DNA from: JAAZCI01 sp046462535
GTDB lineage: Bacteria > Pseudomonadota > Gammaproteobacteria > Cardiobacteriales > Wohlfahrtiimonadaceae
DNA length: 64,000 bases
NCBI GenBank assembly: GCA_046462535.1
Contig: JBKGVF010000018.1
Span: forward strand, 1 to 64,000
Direction: 5' to 3'
Under the pieces are notes generated by a model. That model saw only the letters and a list, made by a program, of their open reading frames with translations. It ran no database searches and had not been told where the DNA came from. The translations under genes and the position numbers were made by a program. Below, piece after piece: positions 34,451 to 42,432 of the stretch (within the stretch, counting starts at the first letter, position 1; every line of letters starts with the position of its first letter).

Positions 34451-35920
34451 AGTCGTAAAGAGGAGTAGCCAAAAGCGATCCCCTAGTTGAACATAACTGG
34501 TTAATCCTGATGTGGGCTCAATTTCTCCCGTTAATGTTAAGCGCTCAAACCGCTCTGCCTCAGCAATAATCCGCCCCCGATGATCAAAGAGCAAGGTGAC
34601 TCCATCATTGGTTGCACGTGCCATCGGACGCGCCTGCTCTAAAACCCGAGCTTTAGCCAACTGCAGATGCTGCCACGGTCCATGGGAGTCACCAAACCAA
34701 GCATCATTACTCACATTAACCAAAAGATGACTTCCCTCTGCTTGGTAACGGATCTCATCACCAAATACTGCCTCATAACAGATTGAAGCCCCCACCTTAG
34801 CTTGATGTCGACTTAAACTTAATGGTGGTTGAGTCGCTGTACCTGCAGTTAAATCACTAAAAGGTATAGAGATATATTGATCCACTGAATCAAGAAGTGA
34901 GCGAAAGGGGATATACTCACCAAATGGAACAAGATGATGCTTCCGATAGAGTTCACTCTCCGAACGCCCTTCTCCAAATGAGAAGAGTGTGTTTTCATAG
35001 ATACCCTGCGCAGCATCGCCGGTAAAAACCCCCACCATAATATTCACACCATACTCAGCAACTAACTGATGGAGCCTCTTTTCAACAAGACCATCCTCTT
35101 GATAGAGCGTAGCAATAGCGGTTTCTGGCCAGATAATTAAATCCACCTCTTTCGCTAACGCCGCACTCTCCTCTAAATAAAAGTCGGTATACTCCCAATA
35201 GGCCAGTGGTGAAAACTTCTCATTTTGATCCACATTCCCTTGTAATAGAGCTACCTTTATCGGCTCACCATAGGGGATGATCGGTTCTCCTACGGTGTGA
35301 TCAAGCAACACAATTCCACCAAAAAAAATCCCCATCACAATGGGTGAGAGGAGCGCTATACGCAAAGGGGCATAGAAGAGAAGATAGAGCGCCCCTCCTA
35401 ACCAATAGAGCCAGATACTACTAAAGAGCGCCCCTAACGTCTGATAACTAAGGGGGGCAATCGGGAGCTCAGTGAGTGAGTATCCTAAAGCAAGCCAAGG
35501 GAATCCAGTAAAGAGTACTCCACGAACCCACTCTAAGAGAACCCCTACTAGAGGGAAAAAGAGCAGAAAGGTACTTCCCACCCCAATACGCCTCTTTAAC
35601 CAAGTAGTAACGAGAGCTAAGAGCCCGTAATAGCTCCCTAAATATACCGCTAAAAGAGAGACCGCCCCATATGCAATCGGGAGTGGCGCACCACCAAATC
35701 GATGCAAGCTAACATGAATCCACCAAAGACCTACGGTGAAAAAACCAATCCCAAAGAGCCCCCCAATCAGCCCCGACTCCACTAAAGAGCATCCTCTTAA
35801 GAGTGAGAGTAACCCCACTAACATCAAAGGCACCACCCACCAGTAGTGAAAAGGGGCAAAACCAAGTACCATTCCTGCCCCTAAGAGCAGACTCCCACCC
35901 ATGACTCCTATCCGCTTCAT
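34364..35920 (-). CDS. lnt: Apolipoprotein N-acyltransferase
   Basis: Lnt performs the last step of lipoprotein maturation, acylating the N-terminal cysteine in the inner membrane. The 518-residue protein has about six to eight membrane helices, then a nitrilase domain (about 220-480) with the catalytic triad Glu in WPETAIATL, Lys in RKHHLVPFGEYIPF and Cys in VGASICYEAVFGD, and a final membrane helix. The tail of about 20 residues is basic. It begins seven bases after a serine hydrolase gene. The end overlaps the convergent DUF2069 gene. Confidence 0.95.
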   Translation of the reverse strand: MKRIGVMGGSLLLGAGMVLGFAPFHYWWVVPLMLVGLLSLLRGCSLVESGLIGGLFGIGFFTVGLWWIHVSLHRFGGAPLPIAYGAVSLLAVYLGSYYGLLALVTTWLKRRIGVGSTFLLFFPLVGVLLEWVRGVLFTGFPWLALGYSLTELPIAPLSYQTLGALFSSIWLYWLGGALYLLFYAPLRIALLSPIVMGIFFGGIVLLDHTVGEPIIPYGEPIKVALLQGNVDQNEKFSPLAYWEYTDFYLEESAALAKEVDLIIWPETAIATLYQEDGLVEKRLHQLVAEYGVNIMVGVFTGDAAQGIYENTLFSFGEGRSESELYRKHHLVPFGEYIPFRSLLDSVDQYISIPFSDLTAGTATQPPLSLSRHQAKVGASICYEAVFGDEIRYQAEGSHLLVNVSNDAWFGDSHGPWQHLQLAKARVLEQARPMARATNDGVTLLFDHRGRIIAEAERFERLTLTGEIEPTSGLTSYVQLGDRFWLLLFTTLLLVMLPFSIRIKTMKRERTKSSIEGRP

Positions 35921-35927
35921 ATCTCTC

Positions 35928-37091
35928 CTACTGATCCAATCCTAACGCGCGATATATCTCATTAACAATTATACGATATTTCCCTATCGGGAGGGTATCA
36001 GCAACAAAAACGTTAGGATCTTTAGTAGGATCTACCACCGCCGAATGCTTCCGATTCGTTAAATAGATAATTTTAAGCGCCACCTTAGGATCAATAAGCA
36101 GCAGCGCCCCAGTCCAGCCAGTATGACCAAAGGCTGATGAGCTAGCATAATCGCCAAAGTGATATGCCATCTCACCCTCTACACCTTGATTTAGACGCCA
36201 CCCTAATCCAAAAGTAGGGGAGATTGCAGTACCCTGTCGAAACTCTGCCACTGTTTCTGCTGAAAACCAATGGTTCTCTCCCTCAATTAGTGTCAGTAGA
36301 CTCTGTAAGGCTCTTACATTACTAAAGAGTCCAGCATGCCCCGAAACCCCCTCCATACAGTGATAGGCCTTCTCATCCTGAACCTCTCCCCATATAACGG
36401 ATTGCCGCATATTGGGGAAATGGAGCGCCCCATCTCGACTATTTCCCTGCAGCTCAGTTCCCGCAATCACATCTGGAGCAAAAAATGATAGGGGATTATA
36501 GGTAATTTCGGTCAACTGTAACGGCTGCCAAAATACCCTCCTTAACCAACAATCGAGCGGCTCCTGCACTAACCACTCTACAATAAAGGTTAGCAACATA
36601 TAATCTACATCTGAGTAGAGCGCTCTTCTCCCTGGGGGATAGATGAGTGGTGCTGCTAATAATTTCGGAAGAAATAGATGCCGCTCTTGACAATATAGAT
36701 CCTCATTGTACTGATCATCATAAAAGAGAGGATTAGGTTCAAATCCTGCCGAGTGCTGGAGAAGATCTCTAATCGTGATTCGCTCCCTCTCTAAACCGAC
36801 TCTCACTCCATCATTGAATCCCAAATCGATCAGCTCCCCCAGCGTTACCTCTAATGTAATCTCCCCCTTCGTGATTAGATATTGCAATGCATAGGTGATC
36901 GAAAAAATTTTAGTTAAAGATGCGATATCAAAAAGGGTCTTCTCTGTTACTGGAATCTGCTTTGGAGTAAGGAGGGCGGAACCAAAATAGGATTCATAAA
37001 GAGTCTCCCCCTCCTTCTCAATAAGCAGAGACCCACCAGGAAATCCTAATGCCAAAGACTCCTCGATCAGTGTTTCGATACGATCCCACAT
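35928..37091 (-). CDS. Serine hydrolase of the beta-lactamase/EstB family (COG1680)
   Basis: From the ATG at 37091, which has GGAGAG upstream (a TTG at 37103 is unlikely), the product is 387 residues. The nucleophile motif SLTK is at 58-61, the second motif is YSD (159-161) and the third GHTG lies near residue 327. The protein thus has the class C beta-lactamase/penicillin-binding fold. I see no signal peptide, so it is probably cytoplasmic, like esterase or peptidase members such as EstB. The gene is the probable operon partner of lnt, seven bases downstream. Substrate is unknown; resistance is not implied. Confidence 0.88.
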   Translation of the reverse strand: MWDRIETLIEESLALGFPGGSLLIEKEGETLYESYFGSALLTPKQIPVTEKTLFDIASLTKIFSITYALQYLITKGEITLEVTLGELIDLGFNDGVRVGLERERITIRDLLQHSAGFEPNPLFYDDQYNEDLYCQERHLFLPKLLAAPLIYPPGRRALYSDVDYMLLTFIVEWLVQEPLDCWLRRVFWQPLQLTEITYNPLSFFAPDVIAGTELQGNSRDGALHFPNMRQSVIWGEVQDEKAYHCMEGVSGHAGLFSNVRALQSLLTLIEGENHWFSAETVAEFRQGTAISPTFGLGWRLNQGVEGEMAYHFGDYASSSAFGHTGWTGALLLIDPKVALKIIYLTNRKHSAVVDPTKDPNVFVADTLPIGKYRIIVNEIYRALGLDQ

Positions 37092-37175
37092 AAATCTCTC
37101 CAAATAAAAAGTCCATCATAACCCACTATTTATGAGGGCTCACAACCAATGAGCAATCTTCATTCACTTTTAGAC

Positions 37176-37204
37176 TTGACCCCAAGGCAAGAAAACTGTT
37201 TAAT
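37176..37204 (+). promoter_or_regulatory. Promoter of the tRNA-Phe gene
   Basis: A -35 TTGACC (37176-37181) and a -10 TTTAAT (37199-37204) are 17 bases apart, 22 bases before the tRNA 5' end. Confidence 0.65.
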
Positions 37205-37225
37205 AGCACACCTAGCCCAAAGAAT

Positions 37226-37301
37226 GGCTCGATAGCTCAGTCGGTAGAGCAGTGGATTGAAAATCCTCGTGTCGGCAGTTCGATTCTGCCTCGAGCCACC
37301 A
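37226..37301 (+). tRNA. tRNA-Phe (GAA)
   Basis: The 76-base cloverleaf has a perfect 7-bp acceptor stem, a D arm GCTC/GAGC, an anticodon loop TTGAAAA with GAA at 37259-37261, a variable loop GTGTC and a perfect T arm GGCAG/CTGCC with TTCGATT. The 3' CCA is encoded. The anticodon stem has one mismatch, U28-U42, the remaining four pairs being normal. The gene has its own promoter and terminator. Confidence 0.97.
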
Positions 37302-37310
37302 CTATTTACA

Positions 37311-37341
37311 AAAGCACTCTGAAATTAGAGTGCTTTTTTTA
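37311..37341 (+). terminator. Terminator after tRNA-Phe
   Basis: A perfect 10-bp stem (arms 37311-37320 and 37327-37336) with a six-base loop is followed by a run of T, ending about 40 bases after the tRNA. Confidence 0.9.
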
Positions 37342-37556
37342 TTTCCAGCTACATTGCTATTTACTGAAATAGGGTAATGAAAGTATCTCCCCCCTATCGT
37401 AAAAATCTGTTAAAATGGGCACCGCTTTATAAGCCAAAATCAGAATCACTCGATGGGGACTTTGTTGACCCGCATCAAGGTGATAATCAACCAATATTGG
37501 CATTATGAATTAACCTATTGGGATCTATTTACATTTGAATTTGGGGGAATAAGTAT

Positions 37557-37691
37557 ATGCTAGGAGCAGATGCTTGGTTTGTATGGGTTGTTGTCCTTGG
37601 CATGCTGTTTATGTTTGGAACAGCAGGCTATCTTGTGTGGTTCTTCCTAAAAAAAGCACGCGAAGAGCGTGAAGGAAATGATCAAAACTAA
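37557..37691 (+). CDS. Small single-pass membrane protein, 44 residues
   Basis: The open frame from the ATG at 37557 encodes 44 residues: a short N-terminus (MLGADA), one hydrophobic helix of about 27 residues, then a basic and charged tail (FLKKAREEREGNDQN). GGGGG lies eight or nine bases upstream of the ATG, and a strong terminator follows 46 bases after the stop, so it reads as a separate transcription unit. The layout resembles small DUF3149-type or respiratory-chain subunit peptides, but I cannot assign a family. The positive-inside rule puts the tail in the cytoplasm. Function unknown. Confidence 0.7.
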   Translation: MLGADAWFVWVVVLGMLFMFGTAGYLVWFFLKKAREEREGNDQN

Positions 37692-37737
37692 TTAATAAGT
37701 GTCGAGCAGAAGATAATAGAACTGATCGATAAATTCC

Positions 37738-37775
37738 GAGAGTCTGAAGAGAACCCTTCAGACTCTCTCTTTTTT
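37738..37775 (+). terminator. Terminator after the 44-residue membrane protein gene
   Basis: A perfect 11-bp stem (arms 37738-37748 and 37757-37767) is followed by TCTTTTTT on the plus strand. The opposite side has no T-run, so it serves the small gene rather than the convergent DUF2058 gene. Confidence 0.88.
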
Positions 37776-37787
37776 AGATTACTCTTA

Positions 37788-38375
37788 CTATGAATCCTCC
37801 TTCAATGAGGCTTCATATGCATCCCATGCTGCCCACTCATCATCGGCATCACTCACCTCTTCAGGATCTACGAGAAAGTAGACCCAACGCTCTCCTGTGA
37901 TCTTTTCGATCTCTAATAGACGCTCTACATCGCCTACCGGGAGTAGAGGGAAATCATACCCATCACGATCATTACGGCAGATCGCTAATTCCCCTTCCGA
38001 TAATCGACGACTAAGCTCATCGGTTACTAACAGTGAACGAATCTTCCGTCCATCAGAGGTAAAATTAAAGCGGTTCTCCGCCTCTTTAGGTATGGTAATT
38101 CTCTTCTGATCAATAAGCACTCTAGCTTCACCACGCAACTGATTATGGAGAGTGCGCTCCTCTATTTTACGATTACGTTCCCGATCTGCATGGCGCTTTC
38201 TCTCATCTTCAGCTGCTATCGCCTCTTGCTGCGCACGTTTCTCCCTCTCTAGGGCAGCACGTACTTCTCGATCACGGTGTGCTTGATGACGTTTACGCCC
38301 CTTCTCCCGTTCAACTTTCTTCGCCTTCTCTTTCGAGACTAGACCCGATTTAACTAACTGATCTCGTAATGACAC
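37788..38375 (-). CDS. DUF2058 (YaiL-like) protein
   Basis: The 195-residue protein starts with SLRDQLVKSGLVSKEKAKKV, the typical DUF2058 beginning, followed by a highly charged helical region (about 20-80) and a compact C-terminal part with RFNFTSDGRKIRSLLV. The start is GTG at 38375, preceded by GAGGTGA. Escherichia coli YaiL is described as a nucleoprotein or polynucleotide-associated protein, but its role is not established. It is alone between the small membrane protein gene and serA. The C-terminal tail is acidic. Confidence 0.88.
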   Translation of the reverse strand: MSLRDQLVKSGLVSKEKAKKVEREKGRKRHQAHRDREVRAALEREKRAQQEAIAAEDERKRHADRERNRKIEERTLHNQLRGEARVLIDQKRITIPKEAENRFNFTSDGRKIRSLLVTDELSRRLSEGELAICRNDRDGYDFPLLPVGDVERLLEIEKITGERWVYFLVDPEEVSDADDEWAAWDAYEASLKEDS

Positions 38376-38401
38376 TTCAAATCACCTCTACTACTCTTTA
38401 C

Positions 38402-38439
38402 TAAAAAAGAGTGCAGAGCGCGCTATGCTACTCTGCACT
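38402..38439 (-). terminator. Terminator after serA
   Basis: A 9-bp stem (arms 38410-38418 and 38431-38439) is followed on the minus strand by TCTTTTTTAG, 48 bases past the serA stop. Confidence 0.78.
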
Positions 38440-38486
38440 AATACTTCCTCTCACCTCATTACTGCATTAAAATAGGCAGTATTAAA

Positions 38487-39722
38487 TTAATAGAGAATTC
38501 GTGACTTAATTGTTCCCTCTATCTGAGCCATCTCTTTTTGTAACTGAATGGCACTTCCCTCTTGTCCGGTAACATCTAATACGACATATCCAACATCTTC
38601 AATGGTCTGAAGATATTGTGCATTAATATTTAACTCATATTTCGATACCAATTCGTTAACATCCCGCAAGATCCCTGGACGATTCTCATGCACATGAAGA
38701 ATACGATTACTACCAGGATGCTTCGGTAACATAACCTCAGGAAAGTTAACCGCAGAGAAGGTTGAGCCATTGTCTGAGTAGAGAACCAGTTTAGTTGCCA
38801 CCTCTAGAGCGATATTCTCCTGCGCCTCTACGGTAGAGCCACCAATATGGGGCGTTAAAATCACATTTTGCAATTTACGTAGTGGGGAGATGAACTCCTC
38901 ATCATTCGACTTAGGCTCCACTGGAAAGACATCAATCGCAGCACCTAATAGATAACCACTCTCGATATATTCGGCTAAAGCATCAAGATCTACCACTGTT
39001 CCACGAGACGCATTAATCAGTACTGCCCCCTTCTTCATATATCCTAAGCGCTCACGACTGATTAAATTTTTAGTAGAACGATCTTCAGGTACATGGAGCG
39101 TTACAATATCCGATACCTCTAGTAGACGATTAAGACTACTAGCAGGGCTCGCATTTCCGAGGGCTAACTTTGACTCCACATCATAGTAAATCACCCGCAT
39201 ACCGAAGCTCTCCGCTAAGATCCCCACCTGTGTCCCGATATGACCATAACCGACAATCCCTAACGTCTTACCACGCACTTCGTAGGAGTCTTTAGCAGAC
39301 TTCATCCACTCACCAATATGACACTTATAATTTTTATAAGGGATCCCTCGCTTAAGCATTACCATCTCTGCAACAACCAACTCGGCAACAGAACGGGTAT
39401 TAGAGTATGGCGCGTTAAAGACAGGAATGGCCATCTCCTTAGCAGCCTCTTTATCTACCTGATTAGTACCAATACAGAAGCACCCTACAGTCATGAGTCT
39501 AGGGGCCTGCTCCAATACCTCTCTAGTGAGCTGCGTCCGAGAACGAATACCTAAAATATGAGCATCCTTTATCGCCTCAATCAGCGCCTCCCCTTCTAAC
39601 GCTGTCGTATAGTAATCAATATTTGTATATCCTTCCGACTTGAGATACTTAACCGCCTCTTCATGAATACCTTCAAGGAGTACGACTTTAATTTCATCTT
39701 TTGGGAATGATGTTTTTTTCAT
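38487..39722 (-). CDS. serA: D-3-phosphoglycerate dehydrogenase
   Basis: SerA oxidises 3-phosphoglycerate, the first step of serine synthesis. The 411-residue length and a C-terminal ACT domain (about 340-411, starting RILHVHENRPGILRDVN) match the Escherichia coli type inhibited by serine. The NAD-binding loop reads LGIVGYGHIGTQVG, and the catalytic residues are in NASRGTVVDLDAL, with Glu in VEPKSNDEEF and His in LTPHIGGST. It lies 17 bases downstream of thrC and is probably co-transcribed. Confidence 0.96.
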   Translation of the reverse strand: MKKTSFPKDEIKVVLLEGIHEEAVKYLKSEGYTNIDYYTTALEGEALIEAIKDAHILGIRSRTQLTREVLEQAPRLMTVGCFCIGTNQVDKEAAKEMAIPVFNAPYSNTRSVAELVVAEMVMLKRGIPYKNYKCHIGEWMKSAKDSYEVRGKTLGIVGYGHIGTQVGILAESFGMRVIYYDVESKLALGNASPASSLNRLLEVSDIVTLHVPEDRSTKNLISRERLGYMKKGAVLINASRGTVVDLDALAEYIESGYLLGAAIDVFPVEPKSNDEEFISPLRKLQNVILTPHIGGSTVEAQENIALEVATKLVLYSDNGSTFSAVNFPEVMLPKHPGSNRILHVHENRPGILRDVNELVSKYELNINAQYLQTIEDVGYVVLDVTGQEGSAIQLQKEMAQIEGTIKSRILY

Positions 39723-39739
39723 AACTATGCTTTAAATCC

Positions 39740-41143
39740 TTATCCTAACTTCTCTTCAATAAAATCCTTCAAATCGGATACACTATTTTCTAATACCGTT
39801 ACCTTTTGAGGTAGCGACTCGATCTGACGAACAGGCTCTAAATCAAATGGAGCCGTAGGAATCGCCTCACGAATCGTTTCATAAAATTTAATCGGCTTTG
39901 CTGTCTCCATACAGAGCTGGGGGATCTGCTCATCACGATATTGAGCTCCTACAAAAAGCCCATCAGCAGTGTGGGGATCTACCAATACCTGATGCTCCTC
40001 ATAAATAGCTCGAATCGTTGACAAACGATCTTGGTGAGTACTCGATCCCGAGACAATATTCCAGCTCTCTCGCTCTTGCCAAAGCGCATCTTTTGTAAGA
40101 TCAAAATACCCCTCATTTTCAATAGCCTCCCAGAGGGATCGGGTCTTCTCACTTCCTGCAATAAGATAAATAAAGCGCTCAAAGTTACTCGCTTTTGCAA
40201 TATCCATAGAGGGGCTTGAGGTTAAGTGAACTGCATCAGATGCACGGGGCTTATAGATGCCTGTTTTAAAGAACTCATCGAGAACATTATTCTCATTTGT
40301 CGCTAATACTAACTTGCGAATCGGCACCCCCATCGCACGCGCCAATATTCCCGCAAAAATATTACCAAAATTTCCAGAGGGGACGACAACATCCACCTGA
40401 TCCTCTTCAGTCTTAGAGTTATCGAAATACCCTTTAAAATAGTAAATCACCTGCGCTAAAATACGGGCAAAATTAATAGAGTTTACAGCACCAAGATGGT
40501 ACTCCGCTTTGAAGTGGGCATCACTATTGACCTCTTTAACAAGATCTTGACAGTCGTCAAAAACCCCTTTAACTGCAATATTATGGATATTCTCATCGTG
40601 AACACTATACATCTGTGCCGTCTGGAAAGTACTCATCCGCTCATGGGGACTCAACATCACAACATTAATTCGCGCTTTACCCCGCATAGCATGAATAGCA
40701 CTTGAGCCTGTATCCCCTGAGGTGGCTCCTAAGATATTAAGATGGGTATTATTCTTCTCCAATACGTAGGGAAAGAGCTCACCTAGAAATTGCATCGCCA
40801 TATCTTTAAAGGCATACGTTGGCCCATTCGAGAGCCCTAAAATAGTTAAGTTATCACTCAACTTATTGCTAGTTACAATCTCATCAGTTCCAAAAGTCTC
40901 GCGATTATAAGCACGCTCCATCAGCCCTTTCAGATCTGCATCAGGAATATCGGTGCAGAAATATTTTGCTACCTGAAAAGCAAGCTCACTATAGGGGAGA
41001 CCTCTTAAAGAGGCTAACTCAGCCTTTGTAACGGTAGGGATCTCCTCTGGAATATAGAGGCCTCCATCAGCACATAGCCCCTCTAATACCACATCACTAA
41101 ACTTTTTTGGGCTAACCCCACCACGTGTACTGATATATCTCAT
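39740..41143 (-). CDS. thrC: Threonine synthase
   Basis: ThrC is a PLP enzyme converting O-phosphohomoserine to threonine. The 467-residue length fits the longer class found in gammaproteobacteria and yeast. The N-terminus is MRYISTRGGVSPKKFSDVVLEGL. The PLP lysine lies in PTYAFKDMAMQFLG and the phosphate-binding loop is GATSGDTGSSAI. Serine and threonine synthesis genes are joined here (thrC-serA), which is not the usual thrA-thrB-thrC order; hom and thrB are absent from the window. Confidence 0.95.
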   Translation of the reverse strand: MRYISTRGGVSPKKFSDVVLEGLCADGGLYIPEEIPTVTKAELASLRGLPYSELAFQVAKYFCTDIPDADLKGLMERAYNRETFGTDEIVTSNKLSDNLTILGLSNGPTYAFKDMAMQFLGELFPYVLEKNNTHLNILGATSGDTGSSAIHAMRGKARINVVMLSPHERMSTFQTAQMYSVHDENIHNIAVKGVFDDCQDLVKEVNSDAHFKAEYHLGAVNSINFARILAQVIYYFKGYFDNSKTEEDQVDVVVPSGNFGNIFAGILARAMGVPIRKLVLATNENNVLDEFFKTGIYKPRASDAVHLTSSPSMDIAKASNFERFIYLIAGSEKTRSLWEAIENEGYFDLTKDALWQERESWNIVSGSSTHQDRLSTIRAIYEEHQVLVDPHTADGLFVGAQYRDEQIPQLCMETAKPIKFYETIREAIPTAPFDLEPVRQIESLPQKVTVLENSVSDLKDFIEEKLG

Positions 41144-41176
41144 ATCCTTTTACTCTCCAAGAATCTATTGATCGAT

Positions 41177-41210
41177 ATAAAAAATAGTTCGATAGAGCAC
41201 TCACTCTATC
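41177..41210 (-). terminator. Probable terminator after the TfpX-like gene
   Basis: A 7-bp inverted repeat (arms 41191-41197 and 41204-41210) is followed, after about five bases, by TTTTTT on the minus strand. It lies between the TfpX-like gene and thrC. Confidence 0.5.
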
Positions 41211-41237
41211 AAGACATTAATAAAATGTAGCTATGCT

Positions 41238-42185
41238 CTACTGCTCTTCCTCTTGCTGGATAATAGCGTCTATTCCCTCACTAAGCGATTCTGCCGCCTC
41301 TTCAGCCGACTGAGAGTAAAGAGTGATTCCCTTACTCTCCTCCTCATACTCCTGCCCTATAATCTGCTCTATCTCACGGCTAATAATTGCTGTTGGCTGC
41401 TCCTTTGGGGGCATAGCTAACTGCTCTATCTGCTTGCGAATCTGAAATCCATCGACAGTTAAGTACTCTCGGGGAGTAAGCTCATCCCCAACTAAGAGTG
41501 CCGTAGCAAATCCATAGAGTGACTCTCCACTAACAGCACGATAACGAACAGGAATAAGCGCTATCTCTTCAGGTGCAATAGAGGCCTTCACACTATACTG
41601 GTAGAGCTGCTCCTTCAACTCCCCCTCAGGAAGGGTGCTATACGGAATCTTCACTTGCTCAATGGCAACTCGTTCCGCCTCTATTTCGGTATAGAGATTA
41701 GGGTACGCTAGAAGATCTCCTCCGCCTTGAAGAGTAATGCCCGTCACTCCTTTAAAATTCAAAGCACCATACTGTGGCCCAGTTAGCGGTAGTCGATCAA
41801 ATGGGGGATCACTTCCTAAGTGATCCTGATCCACATCAGTAGCAGCAATCACTTCATAAAATCCATCAGAAAAAATAATGTAAGCGGGGCGTGCTTCAGA
41901 GACAATCCAAAGGCCATAACCTAAAAATGCAAGCTGTACCAGACTGATGATCGCCACATCACTGATACGCTCTCGCAATCGTTTACTCGACTTATAAACT
42001 AACCCGACACATAGAGGCCCCGCAATAATGTCAATGATAACGATTGTTTTGAAGAGCTCATATCCTCCTAAAACATCTGACCAAATGGAGGGATACCAGA
42101 GTGTTAATATAAAGAACGCTACTACCCCAATCACGAGTAGACTCGCTAATAAGTGGAGTGCAAATGCTTTCAAGTTAAACTTCAT
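41238..42185 (-). CDS. TfpX/TfpZ family type IV pilin accessory protein
   Basis: From the ATG at 42185 the product is 315 residues. The N-terminal half has four membrane helices (about 7-30, 38-60, 75-100) with KAFALHLLASLL and KTIVIIDIIAGPLCVGLVYKSS, the typical TfpX/TfpZ signature. The remainder is an extracytoplasmic domain with YIIFSDGFYEVI and a Glu-rich tail ending QQEEEQ. In Acinetobacter and Pseudomonas such proteins are encoded next to pilA and affect pilin assembly or modification. Here no pilin gene adjoins. The start choice is modest: GAGG is 11 bases away, and a GTG at 42209 is possible. Confidence 0.8.
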   Translation of the reverse strand: MKFNLKAFALHLLASLLVIGVVAFFILTLWYPSIWSDVLGGYELFKTIVIIDIIAGPLCVGLVYKSSKRLRERISDVAIISLVQLAFLGYGLWIVSEARPAYIIFSDGFYEVIAATDVDQDHLGSDPPFDRLPLTGPQYGALNFKGVTGITLQGGGDLLAYPNLYTEIEAERVAIEQVKIPYSTLPEGELKEQLYQYSVKASIAPEEIALIPVRYRAVSGESLYGFATALLVGDELTPREYLTVDGFQIRKQIEQLAMPPKEQPTAIISREIEQIIGQEYEEESKGITLYSQSAEEAAESLSEGIDAIIQQEEEQ

Positions 42186-42432
42186 AGTACTACGATCCTC
42201 ACTTCCCACACATTCGGACCTATCTTAGGCCCTATTTATTCATAAAGATTCCGATGATTTTACACTAAAAGCGGTTAAATAATAAGCTCCCACCCCATCA
42301 TTATGGAAAAGGATTTTTAAAAAGTGCTAATTATCGCTAAATAGACGGTACTGCAATCCACCTCGATAATGATACACTTAGATACCTAATCATCCTAAGA
42401 TTGATCTTAACTAAGTAAAGGAGCTATCGGTA

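Noticed and set aside
37342..37556. Small RNA between tRNA-Phe and the small membrane protein gene
   Set aside because: A TTGACC and some TAAT-like hexamers occur but not at workable spacing, and no hairpin-T-run ends a transcript there.
41144..41237. Amino-acid leader or riboswitch before thrC
   Set aside because: Only a short terminator-like hairpin; no run of Thr/Ile codons and no aptamer-like structure.
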